The notes: generated from the letters alone by a model not told the origin. A stretch of 64,000 nt of DNA from Caenorhabditis remanei (GCF_010183535.1 NC_071332.1:2852001-2916000); one strand, 5' to 3'; positions 41,840 to 53,041 are shown, numbered from the stretch's first letter. Numbers and translations: made by a program.

Positions 41840-42640
41840 TGCTTGTCTGAAATTTTAATAAAGAGTAGTGGATGCTTAGGCAGATGAGTGTCAAATGACA
41901 CGGTGATGTCAGTCAGAGATTTTCGGTAAAAGTAAAAGAAGACAAAAAGTATTCTCCTTTTTCTTCTTCAATCGATGTGTTGTAACAACATGAGAAATGC
42001 CGTCGTCGTCGTCGGGAGGAGGGGGTTGAGGAGGGGGCAATGACCACCGTCTCTCGATCAAGAAAACTTGTTTTCCTGCGTGTCTATCTCTCTCTCTCAA
42101 CGGCATCTAGGGGGCAAGGATGAGTCATGTATTATCTATCCACCAAACAAACTGAATTGAAAAAGAATTTGAAAAACATTACTTGGGAGAAACTAGTAGC
42201 GCGACACGCTTCTTACAACCGCGCTCTACCGAAACCGAAGAAAATTGTGTGCGAAATTGAGAGACTCAGAGGTGGAGCGCAGTTGTAAGAACTATGCCAA
42301 GCTAATACACACCTTAAATTTCAGACGGATGTGGAGCTCTCGAACGAAGCCGGTCGATGATGGAGCATTCGTGTCGAAGCATAATTTGAGTGCCGAAGTT
42401 TATCAGATAGCGAATTTTTGACGCCGTGTAACTCGCCGTGATTGCATCTTCATACAATATAATTTATAACATTAAATAGCTGAGGTTTTGCACATTTATA
42501 ATATATTAACAATTTTTTTTTCAATGTTTTCGGAGCTATGAGAAACTGACATGTGTGAGGAATGCTTTTTTCATAGTTGTGGTCAAAAATGTCAAAGTTA
42601 GAGAGCCTGTCACCGCATCTCCCGTTGTGCCATACCTATA
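41536..42640. repeat. Inverted duplication around the sta-2 5' end
   Basis: The left arm (about 41535-41825) and right arm (about 42315-42645, reversed) share TATAGGTACGGCATAACGGG/TATAGGTATGGCACAACGGG, GACAGGCTCTCTAACT, AAACATTGAAAAACAATT and exon 1 itself. The centre (41840-42310) contains the likely sta-2 promoter. Confidence 0.75.
42325..42413 (+). pseudogene. Mirror copy of sta-2 exon 1
   Basis: TTTCAGACGGATGTGGAG and GATGGAGCATTCGTGTCGAA, then CATAATTTGAGTGCCGAAG and TATCAG, match sta-2 exon 1 and its end (GTGTCGAAGCATAATTTGAG) in inverted orientation. The copy has ACG for the internal ATG, a deletion in the Ser/Ala stretch and a resulting stop (TGATGG), so it cannot make the protein. 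It is about 0.5 kb from the true exon. Confidence 0.8.
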
Positions 42641-42654
42641 AATTTTATGATGGT

Positions 42655-43165
42655 TGTGTAGATCAAGTCTAGCTCTACATTTTTGTAGTTGACAACTTTT
42701 TGATAGCTATTCACGTTTCCGAGATATGCGCCATCAAAGGTAGAGAGCTCGAGGGAGTAGAGGGCGCAGAGAAGTCCGGTACTCTAGCTTCCCTGCGTCT
42801 CTCCTTTAATCTATAATATAAATTTTCTGTCTAACTTATTTGTATTTTAACAAAATTTGAAACTCTAAATGTTCCTCTCAAAAACTTACAAGAAAATGTC
42901 GTTTTCAAAAGAATTTTTTTTGCAAAAATAACAAAGTTTGTCAGTTTATAACTTCGTTCAAAATGTACCCACAGTAACAAAACTACATTTTTCAAATAGG
43001 TAAAATTCAGATCTCCATTGTTGTAGTTGACAACTTTTTGATAGCTATTCACGTTCTTGAGATACGAGGCTTCAAAGTCAGGCTAATGACAGAGCTCTAG
43101 GGAGTAGAGGGCGCAGAGAAGTCTGGCACTCTAGCTTCTCTGCGTCTCTCATACTCCGGAATATA
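42655..43165. repeat. Two FB-A copies lacking right arms, 3' of the RING-CH gene
   Basis: Left arms at 42655-42735 and 43015-43080 each run into GGGCGCAGAGAAGTC and CTTCTCTGCGTCTC, then stop. They look like direct repeats of a half element. Confidence 0.65.
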
Positions 43166-43192
43166 ACAACCATTTATTAAAAATTTAAATCT

Positions 43193-44844
43193 TTATTGTG
43201 AATGCTTGTTAATAAACCGAATACGACGCTGTTTCTTCAAGTACAACACGATTCTCATGGCCAACGTGTAGAGGTTATTGAGAATCGCCAACGCGAGGAC
43301 TATGATGAGGACTGCAACTTTTTTTGTTAATTTTTTTATAAATAAAAGATAAATAAACTCACAAATCCTGCCGGTATCATCCGGACGTGTCAACATTTCG
43401 CCGGCGATGATGCGCTCGTGGAAATACCGTTCTTCCATTATGATACATACGTAGGTGATGAGAATGGAGAGGATGATGATAAGGAAAATGTGGAAAACGT
43501 TCTGAAAATCAAAATTCACTAAAAAATGATGAAAATTCCAGTGGAAACCCCTTGAAAAACGGTTATTTTTTGGTAATCTTTAACCTATCATAACTTTGTT
43601 TAAAATTGTCGCACAATTTCAAAATTACCTTTTTCTGTTAGATCAAACCTAGATGTCCATTTTTGTAGTTGACAACTTTTTGATAGCTATTCACGTTTTT
43701 GAGATATGCATCTTTAAAGATGAGCGGCAGAATCAGTGAGAGATAAAAGGAGGGGTAGACGCAGAGAAGCTAAACACCCTCCTCATTTTGCACACTCTCT
43801 CGCTCCCCAACTTTAATGGAGCATATCTCAGCAAGGTGAAGAGCTATCAAAAAGTTGTCAACTACAAAAATGAAGCCCGATTTTTGATCTACATGCTCAT
43901 ATAAAAATCTAGACATTGTAACAAAATGTGGAGTCATGTCGGGGCACTTAAAGTTAAACGGTATTAACCAAAAGTACATTTTCGGATCGGATTTTTTTGA
44001 CCAGGTGCTTTAAAACTTTAGAAAACCATAGTTGAACAGTAAATAAACTTTCGAAACTTCTCAAAAACAAAGAAAAACTATTCGTTGAAAATGACGAACT
44101 TTGACCTACTGTAACTCCGTCCGAATTATACACTCAAATTTTAAATTATATTGCCTGTGTAGATCAAATCTAGATGTCCACTTTTGTAGTAGACAACTTT
44201 TTGATAGCTCTTTACGCTTTTGAGATATGCGCCTTTAAAGATGAGCGGCAGAATCAGTGAGAGATATAAGGATGAGGAGACGCAGAGAAGCGCGACGCTC
44301 TCCTCGTTTTGCACGCTCTCTCGCTCCCCAATTTTAAAGGCGCATATCTCAAAAGCGTGATGAGCTATCGAGAAACTTTCAACTACAAAAATAAAGCACG
44401 ATTTTTGATCTACACGCTCATATCAAAATCTTAACTGTTTGACCATTTTTGGCAGAACGGCACGCTCTCAAAGCTGATACTCACCTTCATATCCGGCTTC
44501 GGTTTACTCCACTCTTTGAACGGCTTGAACTGTGCACCACTCTTCGAGTACTCAGATTTACAAATTTCACAATTCTTCTTATTCGACATAGTCACCCATT
44601 TGGTAAGACACTCCTCATGCACATCGCCCATCTGAACACGAATCAGAATTTTTCAAAAAAAATTTTCCAGCAGACAAACCGTTCCAGCACAATCACACGG
44701 TCTAACCATCTCGCCTTCGTGCATCTGACAGATTCTACAAATTCTTCGTGACGCTGAAATTGTCGACTCGGTGAGTGAATCAAAGAGCCACGCCGGGCGG
44801 AGTCCTTTCGGTGGCGTCTCGGCTTGTGTCGGTTTCAGAGACAT
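43193..44844 (-). CDS. MARCH-type (RING-CH) membrane ubiquitin ligase
   Basis: Four exons: 44680-44844, 44485-44631, 43363-43501, 43193-43311; 189 residues. The RING-CH zinc fold has the C4HC3 order: C36 and C39 (CRIC), C50 and C52 (CDC), H60 and C63 (HEEC), C76 and C79 (CEIC). Two membrane helices follow (about 105-127, VFHIFLIIILSILITYVCII; about 150-172, FLIIVLALAILNNLYTL) and a basic tail (LKKQRRIRF). This is the layout of MARCH2/3-like E3 ligases, which ubiquitinate membrane proteins in endosomes and the plasma membrane. Intron 2 carries the FB-A composite. I do not assign a gene number. Confidence 0.87.
43635..44425. repeat. FB-A / spacer / FB-A composite, RING-CH intron 2
   Basis: Complete copies at 43635-43905 and 44155-44425 enclose a spacer (GGAGTCATGTCGGGGC ... 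CGAACTTTGACC) that matches the spacer at 39620-39860 in order and orientation. Confidence 0.75.
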
Positions 44845-44944
44845 TGAACTGTTACTTGAGATTGCTGCTGGAAAAATTGGTCAGCTTTGAAGGAGTGTCC
44901 TGTGGAGTGGGGAAGCGACGGCTTTCAGTAAAATTATATTGGTT

Positions 44945-45385
44945 ATGTAGATCAAAACCAGGGCTACATTTTTGTAGTTGACAACTTTTTGATAGCTTTT
45001 CACGTTTTTGAGATACGCGCTTTAAAAGATGGGCGGCGCATTGAAGCTAGACACTCTCTCGCTCTCCAACTTGCAAGCTTCGTATCTTAAGGACGTGAGG
45101 CGCTATTAAAAAGTTGTCAACTACTAAAATATTTATCAAATCTGGCTCTATATTTTTGTAGTTGACAACTTTTTGATAGCTATTCACATTTTTGAGATAC
45201 ACGCTGTCAAAGTTTGTCTTGTAGGCGCGCGCGAGAGGAAAGAGGGGGAGACGCAGAGAAGCGCGACACCCTCCTCTTTTCGCACACTCTCTCGCTTCCA
45301 AACTTGCAAGCTTCATATCTCGAAAGCATGAATAGCTATCGGAAAGTTGTCAACTACAAAAATGTAGATCAAATTTTGATCTACC
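44945..45385. repeat. FB-A double copy between RING-CH gene and aquaporin
   Basis: A short copy with a reduced loop (44945-45130) runs directly into a full copy (45140-45385). Confidence 0.7.
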
Positions 45386-45587
45386 CGCCAAACCCAAAAA
45401 GTTCCAAAATTGATCTTAAATTCCAAAGTTTGACACAAAAAAACCCACTGTTAGTAGACGCTGTATCACTCATGATTCCCAGAAGAATTGAAACGAAAAA
45501 TATCGATTGTTTATTCAGAAATGAAAAAAAATTTTCAAACATAAAATAATTATCAAATTTGAAAAGGTCATCATGAATTTAGCGTGT

Positions 45588-48500
45588 TCATGGCACGATA
45601 CGTTCTTCTCGAGATTCGAAAAGTCTGAAAAATTTTTATTATTGACGTGAAATTATTGTGAACGCGCTCCACTGTAATTTCGGTAGAGCGCACTTGACTC
45701 ACTTATAAACACAAAGGGCAATTGTAGATCCAAGAAGTGGTCCCGCCCAATAGATATAATGATACGTCCAGTAGTAGGAGGTTTGTTGTGTCGCGAATAT
45801 AGTTCCAACAATACTTGGGCCAAGGGATCGGGCTGGATTCATGGAGGCACCGGTGATAGAGCCGCTGAAAAAAACTTTTTTTGGGAAATTGCCCAACTTT
45901 GACAACTCGTAGCTCAGCGAGGACGAGTGCGATTACAAAATTTTGTACATACTCGTGTAGATCAAAACTAGGGCTACATTTTTGCAGTTGGAAGTTTTTT
46001 GATAGCTCTTCACGTTTTCAAGATATGCACCTTCAAAGTTGGCGAGCGAGAGAGTGTGCAAAAAGAGGAGGGCTTCTAGCTTCTCTGCGTCTCCCCTCTC
46101 TCCCTCTCGCGCAGCTTAACTTTAAAGGCACATATCTCGAAAACGTGAACTGCTATCAAAAAGTTGTCAACTACAAAAATGTAGCCCTTGATTTGATCTA
46201 TGTAGTAACATAGAAATTTAGGATGTGGCATTACAAGGAAGAGTGTGACGGTCTGTCAAACTTAGTGATTTTTTGATTTTTTACACTTTTGTCGTCATTT
46301 TAAACCGCTATATCTTAAAAACATGAAATGCTATCAAAAAGTTGTCAACTATTAGGTTGGCAAGAAAGTTTTTGTGCATGACTCAAGTTGTTTTTACTCA
46401 AACAGGAAGCATTCCAAATACCAAACATAGTAACCATCTTAGTCCACAACTGTCTACAATTTACTGGATAGGTTCCCGATATCGTCCTGGCAGATCTCCG
46501 GTTGTTTCGAAGCAAAATAGACTTCCACCCATTTTTCGACTTGACTTCAAGTATCGAAGTCCTGTTCAGCGGCAGAGCACTGAATTACCCCGAATTTATA
46601 GTAATTCGTTAGAAGAAGGTCCGAGCTCTAATTTGCATAATTAAAAACTATTTTCCAATAATAGGTGAGAAAATATTTTGTCGGGTATGCAACTAGCGGA
46701 TATGCAACATTATGGAGGTGGCAGACTTTTTGACCGTGTGGAGCTGAAGACTCACGTATAGTTTTGATTTTTTGCACACAAAAAGAACAGAAGTAGACAA
46801 TTATTTTTTCACATTTTCCAATCATATACGTTGTGTTGGGTCCTCCACATTAGGGTCATTATTTTCTTTGGGTATGATTCCCTTTTGATGATGTCTACCA
46901 GCGTTTGATCAACGACAAGTCGGTGGGTTTCCCTGGGGTAGTTTGTGTGCAATACCCACTCTCTATCAGTGATACCCAAATGGTTAAGTCGATTGAAGTT
47001 TGAAAGAGGAGATAGAATTCGAAGCCGCATGTCTACCTTTCACTGAACGCGGATCTTAGCCAAAATATGACTGTTCAATGTCTCTTTTTTTATTGTTGCC
47101 GACACATTTCAAAAAGTTTCCAATTGTGTTATAAGTAGTAGTGATTATCATTGTTAATTCACAGGAAGATTGAGATGGAAACTCTCCTTCTACAGCTCAC
47201 AGCATGTACAAATCCTATTCATATGCACTTTTAGTACGTGGAACTTCGACCACAGAAAAATCGCATTTCTCAAAGTTTGTAACTTAATTACTTATAGTGT
47301 GCCAAAAGAAGAATTCATCCTTGTAAACTTTTCCTGTTGGTTGCACAAATTTTGAAATTTTGGTATTAGATGGAAAGCGGAAATAAAAATATTGCTGTAA
47401 GAGTTGTCGGTCAAGAATAAAGATAGACATGGCTCTTGCAGAAGAGAAGCGTCGGGGGGAATTCCTGACTGCTATCAGAATCACAGAGAGTTTATCTAAC
47501 AAAGGGTATGCGTAGTTGGTTTTGATTCTTGTCGATTGACTGGCAGCATTCGAAACAAAACATGCACAAAAACTTTCTTGCCAACCTAATACAAAAATAT
47601 AGCTCTGGGTGTGATCTACACGTTGATATAAAATTAAATTAGTGCTGCCAGGTTACACTGCCCTTAAAGCAGTGCTATAACTTACGTCGAAAGAATATCG
47701 ATTGAAAGTGTGAGACCGATTGCCAGTGGGGCCAATGTTACCTGAAATAATTTTCCTTATAATTATATCTATTTCCACACCTACAGTATCCGTATCCGCA
47801 GCCGAGATCAAAATAGTGTGCACCAGGAAGAACGTAACCACGGTCTCCGCAATCAACCCTTGCCACCATTGAGTTCCAGGCGAGACCAGCGTGGCTCCAG
47901 CCGAACAATCAGATAGCTGTGTTTGTGTCAGAATAGATGCCGTCAACATCGCGCCACAGAATCCACCAAAAAGTTGAGATGCCACATAGAATGGCAAGTG
48001 CCAGATAGGCATCTTGCCGGCACCCGCGATAGCCCATGATACCGCAGGGTTGAAGTGTCCACCGCTGGAAATAAGGAAATTAGGAAAAGAAAAAGATGCA
48101 AAAATTATTGGCGGGGTGTGGGGCTCGAACCCTGGTTGGTAGACTCGCGGCCAGCTGTCTACCCAGTTGAGCTATAGGTGCGAGGCGGCTGCGCGCCTCC
48201 GTAAGCTTGTGATAAAAGTGGGCGGCTGCACACTGCATAGTTGTCTCCCGGTACCACGCAAACGACCCGGGTTCGACTCCCGCTTCCCCCCAAACCATGC
48301 AAAACCTCAATTTTATTTTTTTGTCATCACTAATATTGATGTTTTTTGTCACGCACAACTCATTTCGTATCGTTTCGTTTCGTCAACACACCCCGCAATA
48401 CGTGTGACTGTAAAAGGAGCCTAATTTGGCCCGCGATTGATAACGGGGCGGTTGGCTACTATCAATGCGACATAATTCCGAAATTTCCGTCACCTGTACC

Positions 48501-49197
48501 TGATATGACCGAAAGCGGTGACGAGAATGAAAATTGTGAGTCCGTGAGCGAAAGCGGCGTGCAGAATTCCGTCGGCGTAGGGGAAGAGGTGCGCTTGCAT
48601 CGTGCCTAGAATAATAGATCAATATTTTTAAATATCGATTGATTTCTTTGATTTGACCTACCGACATAGACAAAAGTGAGATCACCGAGGAACTCGGCGA
48701 CACATTTCGTCAATAGGGAGTACTCCTTCTTCCGGGAGATTGAAGAAGTTTTCTGGTGAGGTGTTGTCACTTGTTGACCCCATGAGTCTTCGACCTGTAC
48801 TCATCATTATACAGCTCAATTTGTCCAAATTTAGTTGTGTTATGTAGGTCAAGAGTAGCTCTACATTTTTGCAGTTGAAAATTTTTTGATAGCTGTTCAC
48901 GCTTTCGAGTTATGAGCCGTGAAAGATTGCGGGCAGTTTGGAGGAAGGGCAGCGCGTCTACATGCCAAATTTTTGAAGCGCTATATCTCGAAAGCGTGGA
49001 TAGTTATCGAAAAGATGTCAACTACAAAAGTATAGCTCTAGATTTGATCTACAAAACCTATATAAATTCAATACATTGAAACAACGTCTGGGGTCATGAC
49101 GCGCTCTCAAACCTTGTCAATTTCAACAACTCACCGCATAGGAAGACATATAAGGTGGCCGGGAATCCGATACCACATCCGAGTAAGCCGTCGCCAT
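45588..49197 (-). CDS. aqp-4: Aquaporin water channel
   Basis: Seven exons: 49135-49197, 48662-48794, 48500-48605, 47785-48064, 47686-47741, 45703-45864, 45588-45624; 278 residues. Both pore signatures are complete: NPA at 106-108 (GGHFNPAVSWA) and NPA at 222-224 (SMNPARS) with the selectivity-filter arginine R225. Six hydrophobic segments lie between residues 55 and 265. The first exon reads MATAYSDVVSDSRPPYMSSYA; another frame in the same exon looks hydrophobic but does not splice in phase. The short gap before R225 and lack of the glyceroporin insertion favour a water-selective channel. The symbol is from overall similarity and the closeness of drap-1, which I recall as a near neighbour of aqp-4 in C. 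elegans. Intron 5 carries a mariner element. Confidence 0.85.
45955..46205. repeat. FB-A copy, aquaporin intron 5
   Basis: Complete foldback from TGTAGATCAAAACTAGGGC to TTTGATCTATGTAG, in the same intron as the mariner element. Confidence 0.75.
46305..47630. repeat. FB-A right arm split by mariner insertion
   Basis: Only the right-arm half is recognisable: CTATCAAAAAGTTGTCAACT before the insertion, and CAAAAATATAGCTCTGGG to GATCTACACG after it. Confidence 0.7.
46352..47589 (-). mobile_element. Mariner-family transposon, decayed, nested in FB-A
   Basis: A 1238-bp element with 28-bp ends TTAGGTTGGCAAGAAAGTTT and its complement, flanked by TA (46350-46351, 47590-47591). Removing it restores the FB-A arm GTTGTCAACTACAAAAATAT. 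The minus strand keeps traces of a mariner transposase. One stretch around 46810-46990 has the order WVLH ... PKKIMTLMW. A C-terminal stretch around 46440-46560 resembles the FFASKQPE region. Stops and frameshifts break both, so it is not autonomous. Confidence 0.82.
48110..48295. repeat. tRNA-like inverted pair, aquaporin intron 3
   Basis: On the minus strand, 48180-48115 reads TAGCTCAACTGGGTAGACAG ... CCAGGGTTCGAGCCCC, which is a good D-arm/T-arm pair. On the plus strand, 48235-48292 has CCCGGGTTCGACTCCC. A linker of about 60 bp separates them. Confidence 0.6.
48840..49060. repeat. FB-A short copy, aquaporin intron 1
   Basis: Arms are complete but the loop is reduced and lacks the GAGACGCAGAGAAG block. 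Confidence 0.65.
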
Positions 49198-50064
49198 TCT
49201 TCACAGTTTCAGATTCTTCTGACTTGAGTTTCAAACCGAAAGTCGCAACACCCTAGTGGCGGGGCGGAGTCTCCATTCCCTCCCGCTCATTATCACTTTG
49301 ATATAATGATGTCTTAAAGGGTGGAGGAGGAGGGCAATAAGTGAGTGTGTTGGCTGGCAACAATTGATACTAACATTTTGAATCACTGGAGAGAGGAAAC
49401 AATATCAAATGACTTTTTTACCACACCTCTCCGTAATTATTTTCGGTGCAAAAAATATAAGAAATTTTGAAACATTTTGAGTTGGTGTATGGTCAAGTAA
49501 AAAAATTTCGTTTAGGTCAAGCGGTTTAGAAGTCGTTTACGTCACTAGGAGAGTTCCTTGAAGGAATTTCATTCGAATTGTTATGTATAAGCGGATCGGA
49601 GAGAGAAGACCGAAAAGCGATTGGGTCATTGGAGCACAATGGAGCAATTCTTGAGTCTGGAATGGAGATCTGCAGAAATTCTCTTGATAGCAAATACGAA
49701 GCTTAAACACCATTATATTACTAGGCAGCTGAAAAATCAGGGATTCTAATCATATAGTTTTAATTAAAAACGGTCCACTAGGTTTCGGGAATCATGGGTT
49801 TGAATTTTCGCTATTTTTTTCACTTTTGGTGAAAATGACCAACTTTCAGAGCCTGTCACATTCTTACGTTCCATACCGATTAAGTCATAAGTTAAATCGT
49901 TGAAAAGCTGAAAATTCGCGTTATTTAACAATATATTTTTGCTTTAAAACTGTTCACTAGATTTTGAGAAACATAGGTTTGAAATTTTTGTAAAAAAGTG
50001 AAAAACTACCAACTTTGAGAGGCCGTCAAAGAACCACAAGTTACTTTACAGCTTTCAAATTTAT
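49198..50064. other. Aquaporin upstream region
   Basis: No gene seen. From about 49840 it contains a dispersed sequence (CAACTTTCAGAGCCTGTCAC ... CGTTGAAAAGCTGAAAATT) that recurs as a direct copy at about 52380-52620, in both cases leading into an FB-A element. Confidence 0.5.
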
Positions 50065-50335
50065 ATTGATCTTGTAGATCAAAACAAGGGCTACATTTTT
50101 GTAGTTGACAACTTTTTGATAGCTTTTCACGCTTTTAAGATATGCGCTTTTAAAGTTAGGCAAAAAAGATGCGCTCGAGAGGGAGGGAGGGGGAGAGACG
50201 CAGAGAAGCTAGACGCCCTCCTCTTTTTGCACACTATTTCGCTTCCCAACTTTGAAGCGTTATATCTCAAAAGTGGGAATAGCTATCAAAAAGTTGTCAA
50301 CTACAAAAATAAAGCTCTAGACATGATCTACACAA
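50065..50335. repeat. FB-A copy, intergenic
   Basis: Complete foldback beginning TTGTAGATCAAAACAAGGGC and ending ATGATCTACACAAC; loop GGGAGAGACGCAGAGAAGC. Confidence 0.75.
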
Positions 50336-50769
50336 CAAACATAAAATTGCATTTCTTGAAAAAATCTATCGTGCCGAGACGGGCTGTCAAAGTCTACGTG
50401 CACCTTAATTGTCATCAAATTGACCAAAAGTCCAAAAATTTTCCGATTTCTGTCTAGTTTGGACCCCAAGGATAGTCATCATCAAGATGATTTTAGAGAA
50501 TAGTGACCTTTTTCTCTCCTTCAAAGAAAAAACAAAATGCATTGTCATCTTCTCTTCCATACTACATGCACTCTAACCACATACATATAATCATTTCATT
50601 ATCACTTCTCCTGCCGGAATTCCTCGCATTTCGACGCGCTTTTTTAATGTGACAATGAGCTGGCGAATTATCACACCGGATTATTTATAGAACACTGACT
50701 GTTGTGCACACCAACAACTGATAACATGGAATTGACTGGAATGGTTAGAGTTGGAGAAGAGATGGTTTT

Positions 50770-50845
50770 AAAGGGGAAGATCGGTATTTCAAAATTTAAG
50801 ATTTTTGATATTAATGACGGGTTGATTGAGGTACTGTATTGATTG
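50770..50845 (+). pseudogene. Mirror copy of EF-hand exon 2
   Basis: TTTAAGATTTTTGATATTAA and TGACGGGTTGATTGAG plus the donor GTACTGTATTGATTGAATCT match the end of exon 2 of the EF-hand gene (54873-54940) in inverted orientation. It translates as FKIFDINDGLIE against FKMFDEDCDGLIE, one residue shorter in the calcium loop. No matching neighbouring exons are seen, so it is a fragment. Confidence 0.75.
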
Positions 50846-50869
50846 AATCTGAAAAATTTTAAAATGTGC

Positions 50870-51300
50870 TTGTAGATCAAAACTAGACCTACATTTTTGC
50901 TGTTGACAACTTTTTGATAGCTCCGCCCACTTTTGAGATATGCGCCTTTAAAGTTGGGATACTGTGATACCATCAGCTATCAATTTTGAAGCGCTATCAC
51001 GTGACGTAATATCGATGGATTTTGAAAATTTTAATATATTCGTGTAGATCAAAGCTAGTTCTACATTTTGTAGTTGGCAACTTTTTGATAGCTCCGCTCA
51101 CTTTTTAGATATGTGCCTTTAAAGTTGGGATACTGTGATACCATCAGCTATCAATTTTGAAGCGCTATCACGTGACGTAATATCGATGGATTTTGAAAAT
51201 TTTAATATATTCGTGTAGATCAAAGCTAGTTCTACATTTTTGTAGTTGACAACTTTTTGATAGCTCCGCCCACTTTTGAGATATGTGCCTTTAAAGATGA
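50870..51300. repeat. FB-A left arms in a tandem duplication
   Basis: Left arms near 50873, 51045 and 51215. The segment ATACTGTGATACCATCAGCT ... AAAGTTGGG repeats with a period of about 171 bp (50960-51127, 51128-51297), a recent tandem duplication. Confidence 0.75.
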
Positions 51301-51729
51301 GTACCCATCCTTTTTTTTGAAAAATTGACTGACACAGGTCATGTACTCAATATTTGTGACATAGTTCAAGTTTTTATATTATTTGAAAGCTCGGAATGTT
51401 TTCTTTATAACTTTGGATTTTCTGTTAAAAACGGTTTACAATGTTTGAATTTTGCGGTTTTTTTTCATTTTTTTTTTTGGAAAAATTTTCAATTTTAAGA
51501 GTCCATCAAATCTGTACGTACTATTAGAATTAAGACACAAGTTGTATCGTTGGAAAGCTGAGAATGTGTTCTTCGTAACGGTATATTTTTCGTAAAAAAA
51601 TAGTTCACTAGATTTTGAAAAACATAGGATTGAAATTTTGCCAAATTTTCCTTTTCAGTGAAAAACTACTAAGTTTGAGAGCTTGTAACAGCACTCTAAC
51701 GGACCATACAGTTTTTAAATTTATATTCT

Positions 51730-51985
51730 TCTAGTAGATCAAAACCAGGGCTACATTTTTGTAGTTTAGAACTTTTTGATAGCTATTCATGTTCTTGAGA
51801 TACTCGCTGTCAAAGTTAGGCTTATAGGTGCGCGCGAGAGGGAGGGAAGGGAGGAGACACAGAGAACCACACTCTCTCACTCCCCTATCTTTAAAGGCGC
51901 ATATCTCAAAAACGTGAAGTGCTATCAAAAAGTTGTCAACTACAAAAATGTAGCCCTAGATTTGATCTACAGAACCACTATACTT
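51730..51985. repeat. FB-A copy in left arm of large inverted repeat
   Basis: Complete foldback with a short loop (GGGAGGGAAGGGAGGAGACA). Its mirror counterpart is the copy at 53515-53760. Confidence 0.7.
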
Positions 51986-52634
51986 TTGGGTTCGTTGGAC
52001 CATGCATTATATCATGATACCCTGTCAAAATTTGTCATTTTTCACATTTTTTGGTAATTTTTGGGTAATACTTTCAAACTTTCAGCACCTATTAAAGCCT
52101 TTCAAAATCTCACCATTTTCTTTGAAACACACACCTTTTCCAGAACACTCTTTCTCTCTGTTTCCCACACATACTCCCTATCCCATCACACCCCATTACA
52201 ATGATTTCCATTTCCATTTCATCATCATATGACACGCTTTCTCCCCCTTTTCGGAATGAATCATTCATTAATAATAAGAATAATAAAGTATAATGGATAT
52301 GATAGGTTGAACAACTACTTTCTAATTAACTTTCATTTCGAATAATGTATGGGACTCACAGAGGCGTTGGTGTTGTCAGGTAAATGTAAAATTACCAACT
52401 TTGAGAGCCCGTCACACTTTTACGTTTTTTCTAAACTAAGATCCAAGCAATATAGTCGAAAAGCTGGAAATTTGCTCTATTTAACAAAATAGTTTTGCTT
52501 AAAAACTACTTTCTAGATTTTGAGAAACAAAGGTTTGAAGTTTTGCTATTTTTTAATTTTCCGTGAAAAACTACTAACTTTGAGAGGCCGTCAAAGTGCC
52601 ATAACTTACTCAACAGCTTTCAAATTTATATTGA

Positions 52635-52885
52635 TCTTGTAGATCAAAACCAGGGCTACATTTTTGTAGTTGACAACTTTTTGATAGCTATTCACGTTTT
52701 TGAGATACGCGCCTTTTAAGTTAGGCATGTAGACGCGCTCGAGAGGATGAGAAGGGAGAGGGCGCAGAGAAGCTCTCTCCGCGGCGCCTGTCTTTAAAGG
52801 CGCATATCTCAAAAGCGTGATTAGCTATCAAAAAGTTGTCAACTACAGAAATGTAGCTCTAGCTTTGATCTACACAACGATTTAA
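52635..52885. repeat. FB-A copy downstream of EF-hand gene
   Basis: Complete foldback ending TTTGATCTACACAACG; loop GGGAGAGGGCGCAGAGAAGC. Confidence 0.75.
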
Positions 52886-53041
52886 AAATCAGGTTATTTC
52901 CATTTCATGGGGCAGCGTGCCATTCTTTCAAACATAGTCTATTTTTTACTCAGTTTCTCAACAACTATTCACTCTTTTTCAATAATTTTTATATGATTAG
53001 AATCAGCAAACTCTCAGCTTTCCAAAAATATCAATCAAAAT

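Larger units (their letters stand above)
50810..51990. repeat. Left arm of about 1.2-kb inverted duplication
   Basis: It matches 53510-54900 in reverse. Shared landmarks include GAAAAACTACTAAGTTTGAG, AACGGTATATTTTTCGTAAA, GTACGTACTATTAGAATTAA and GTACTCAATATTTGTGACAT. The centre holds an FB-A copy and the last exon of the EF-hand gene. Confidence 0.8.

Noticed and set aside
49135..49260. A hydrophobic reading (GLLGCGIGFPATLYVFLC) of the aquaporin first exon
   Set aside because: It has no ATG, a stop just upstream, and it splices to exon 2 in the wrong phase. The MATAYSD frame splices in phase and gives a full aquaporin.
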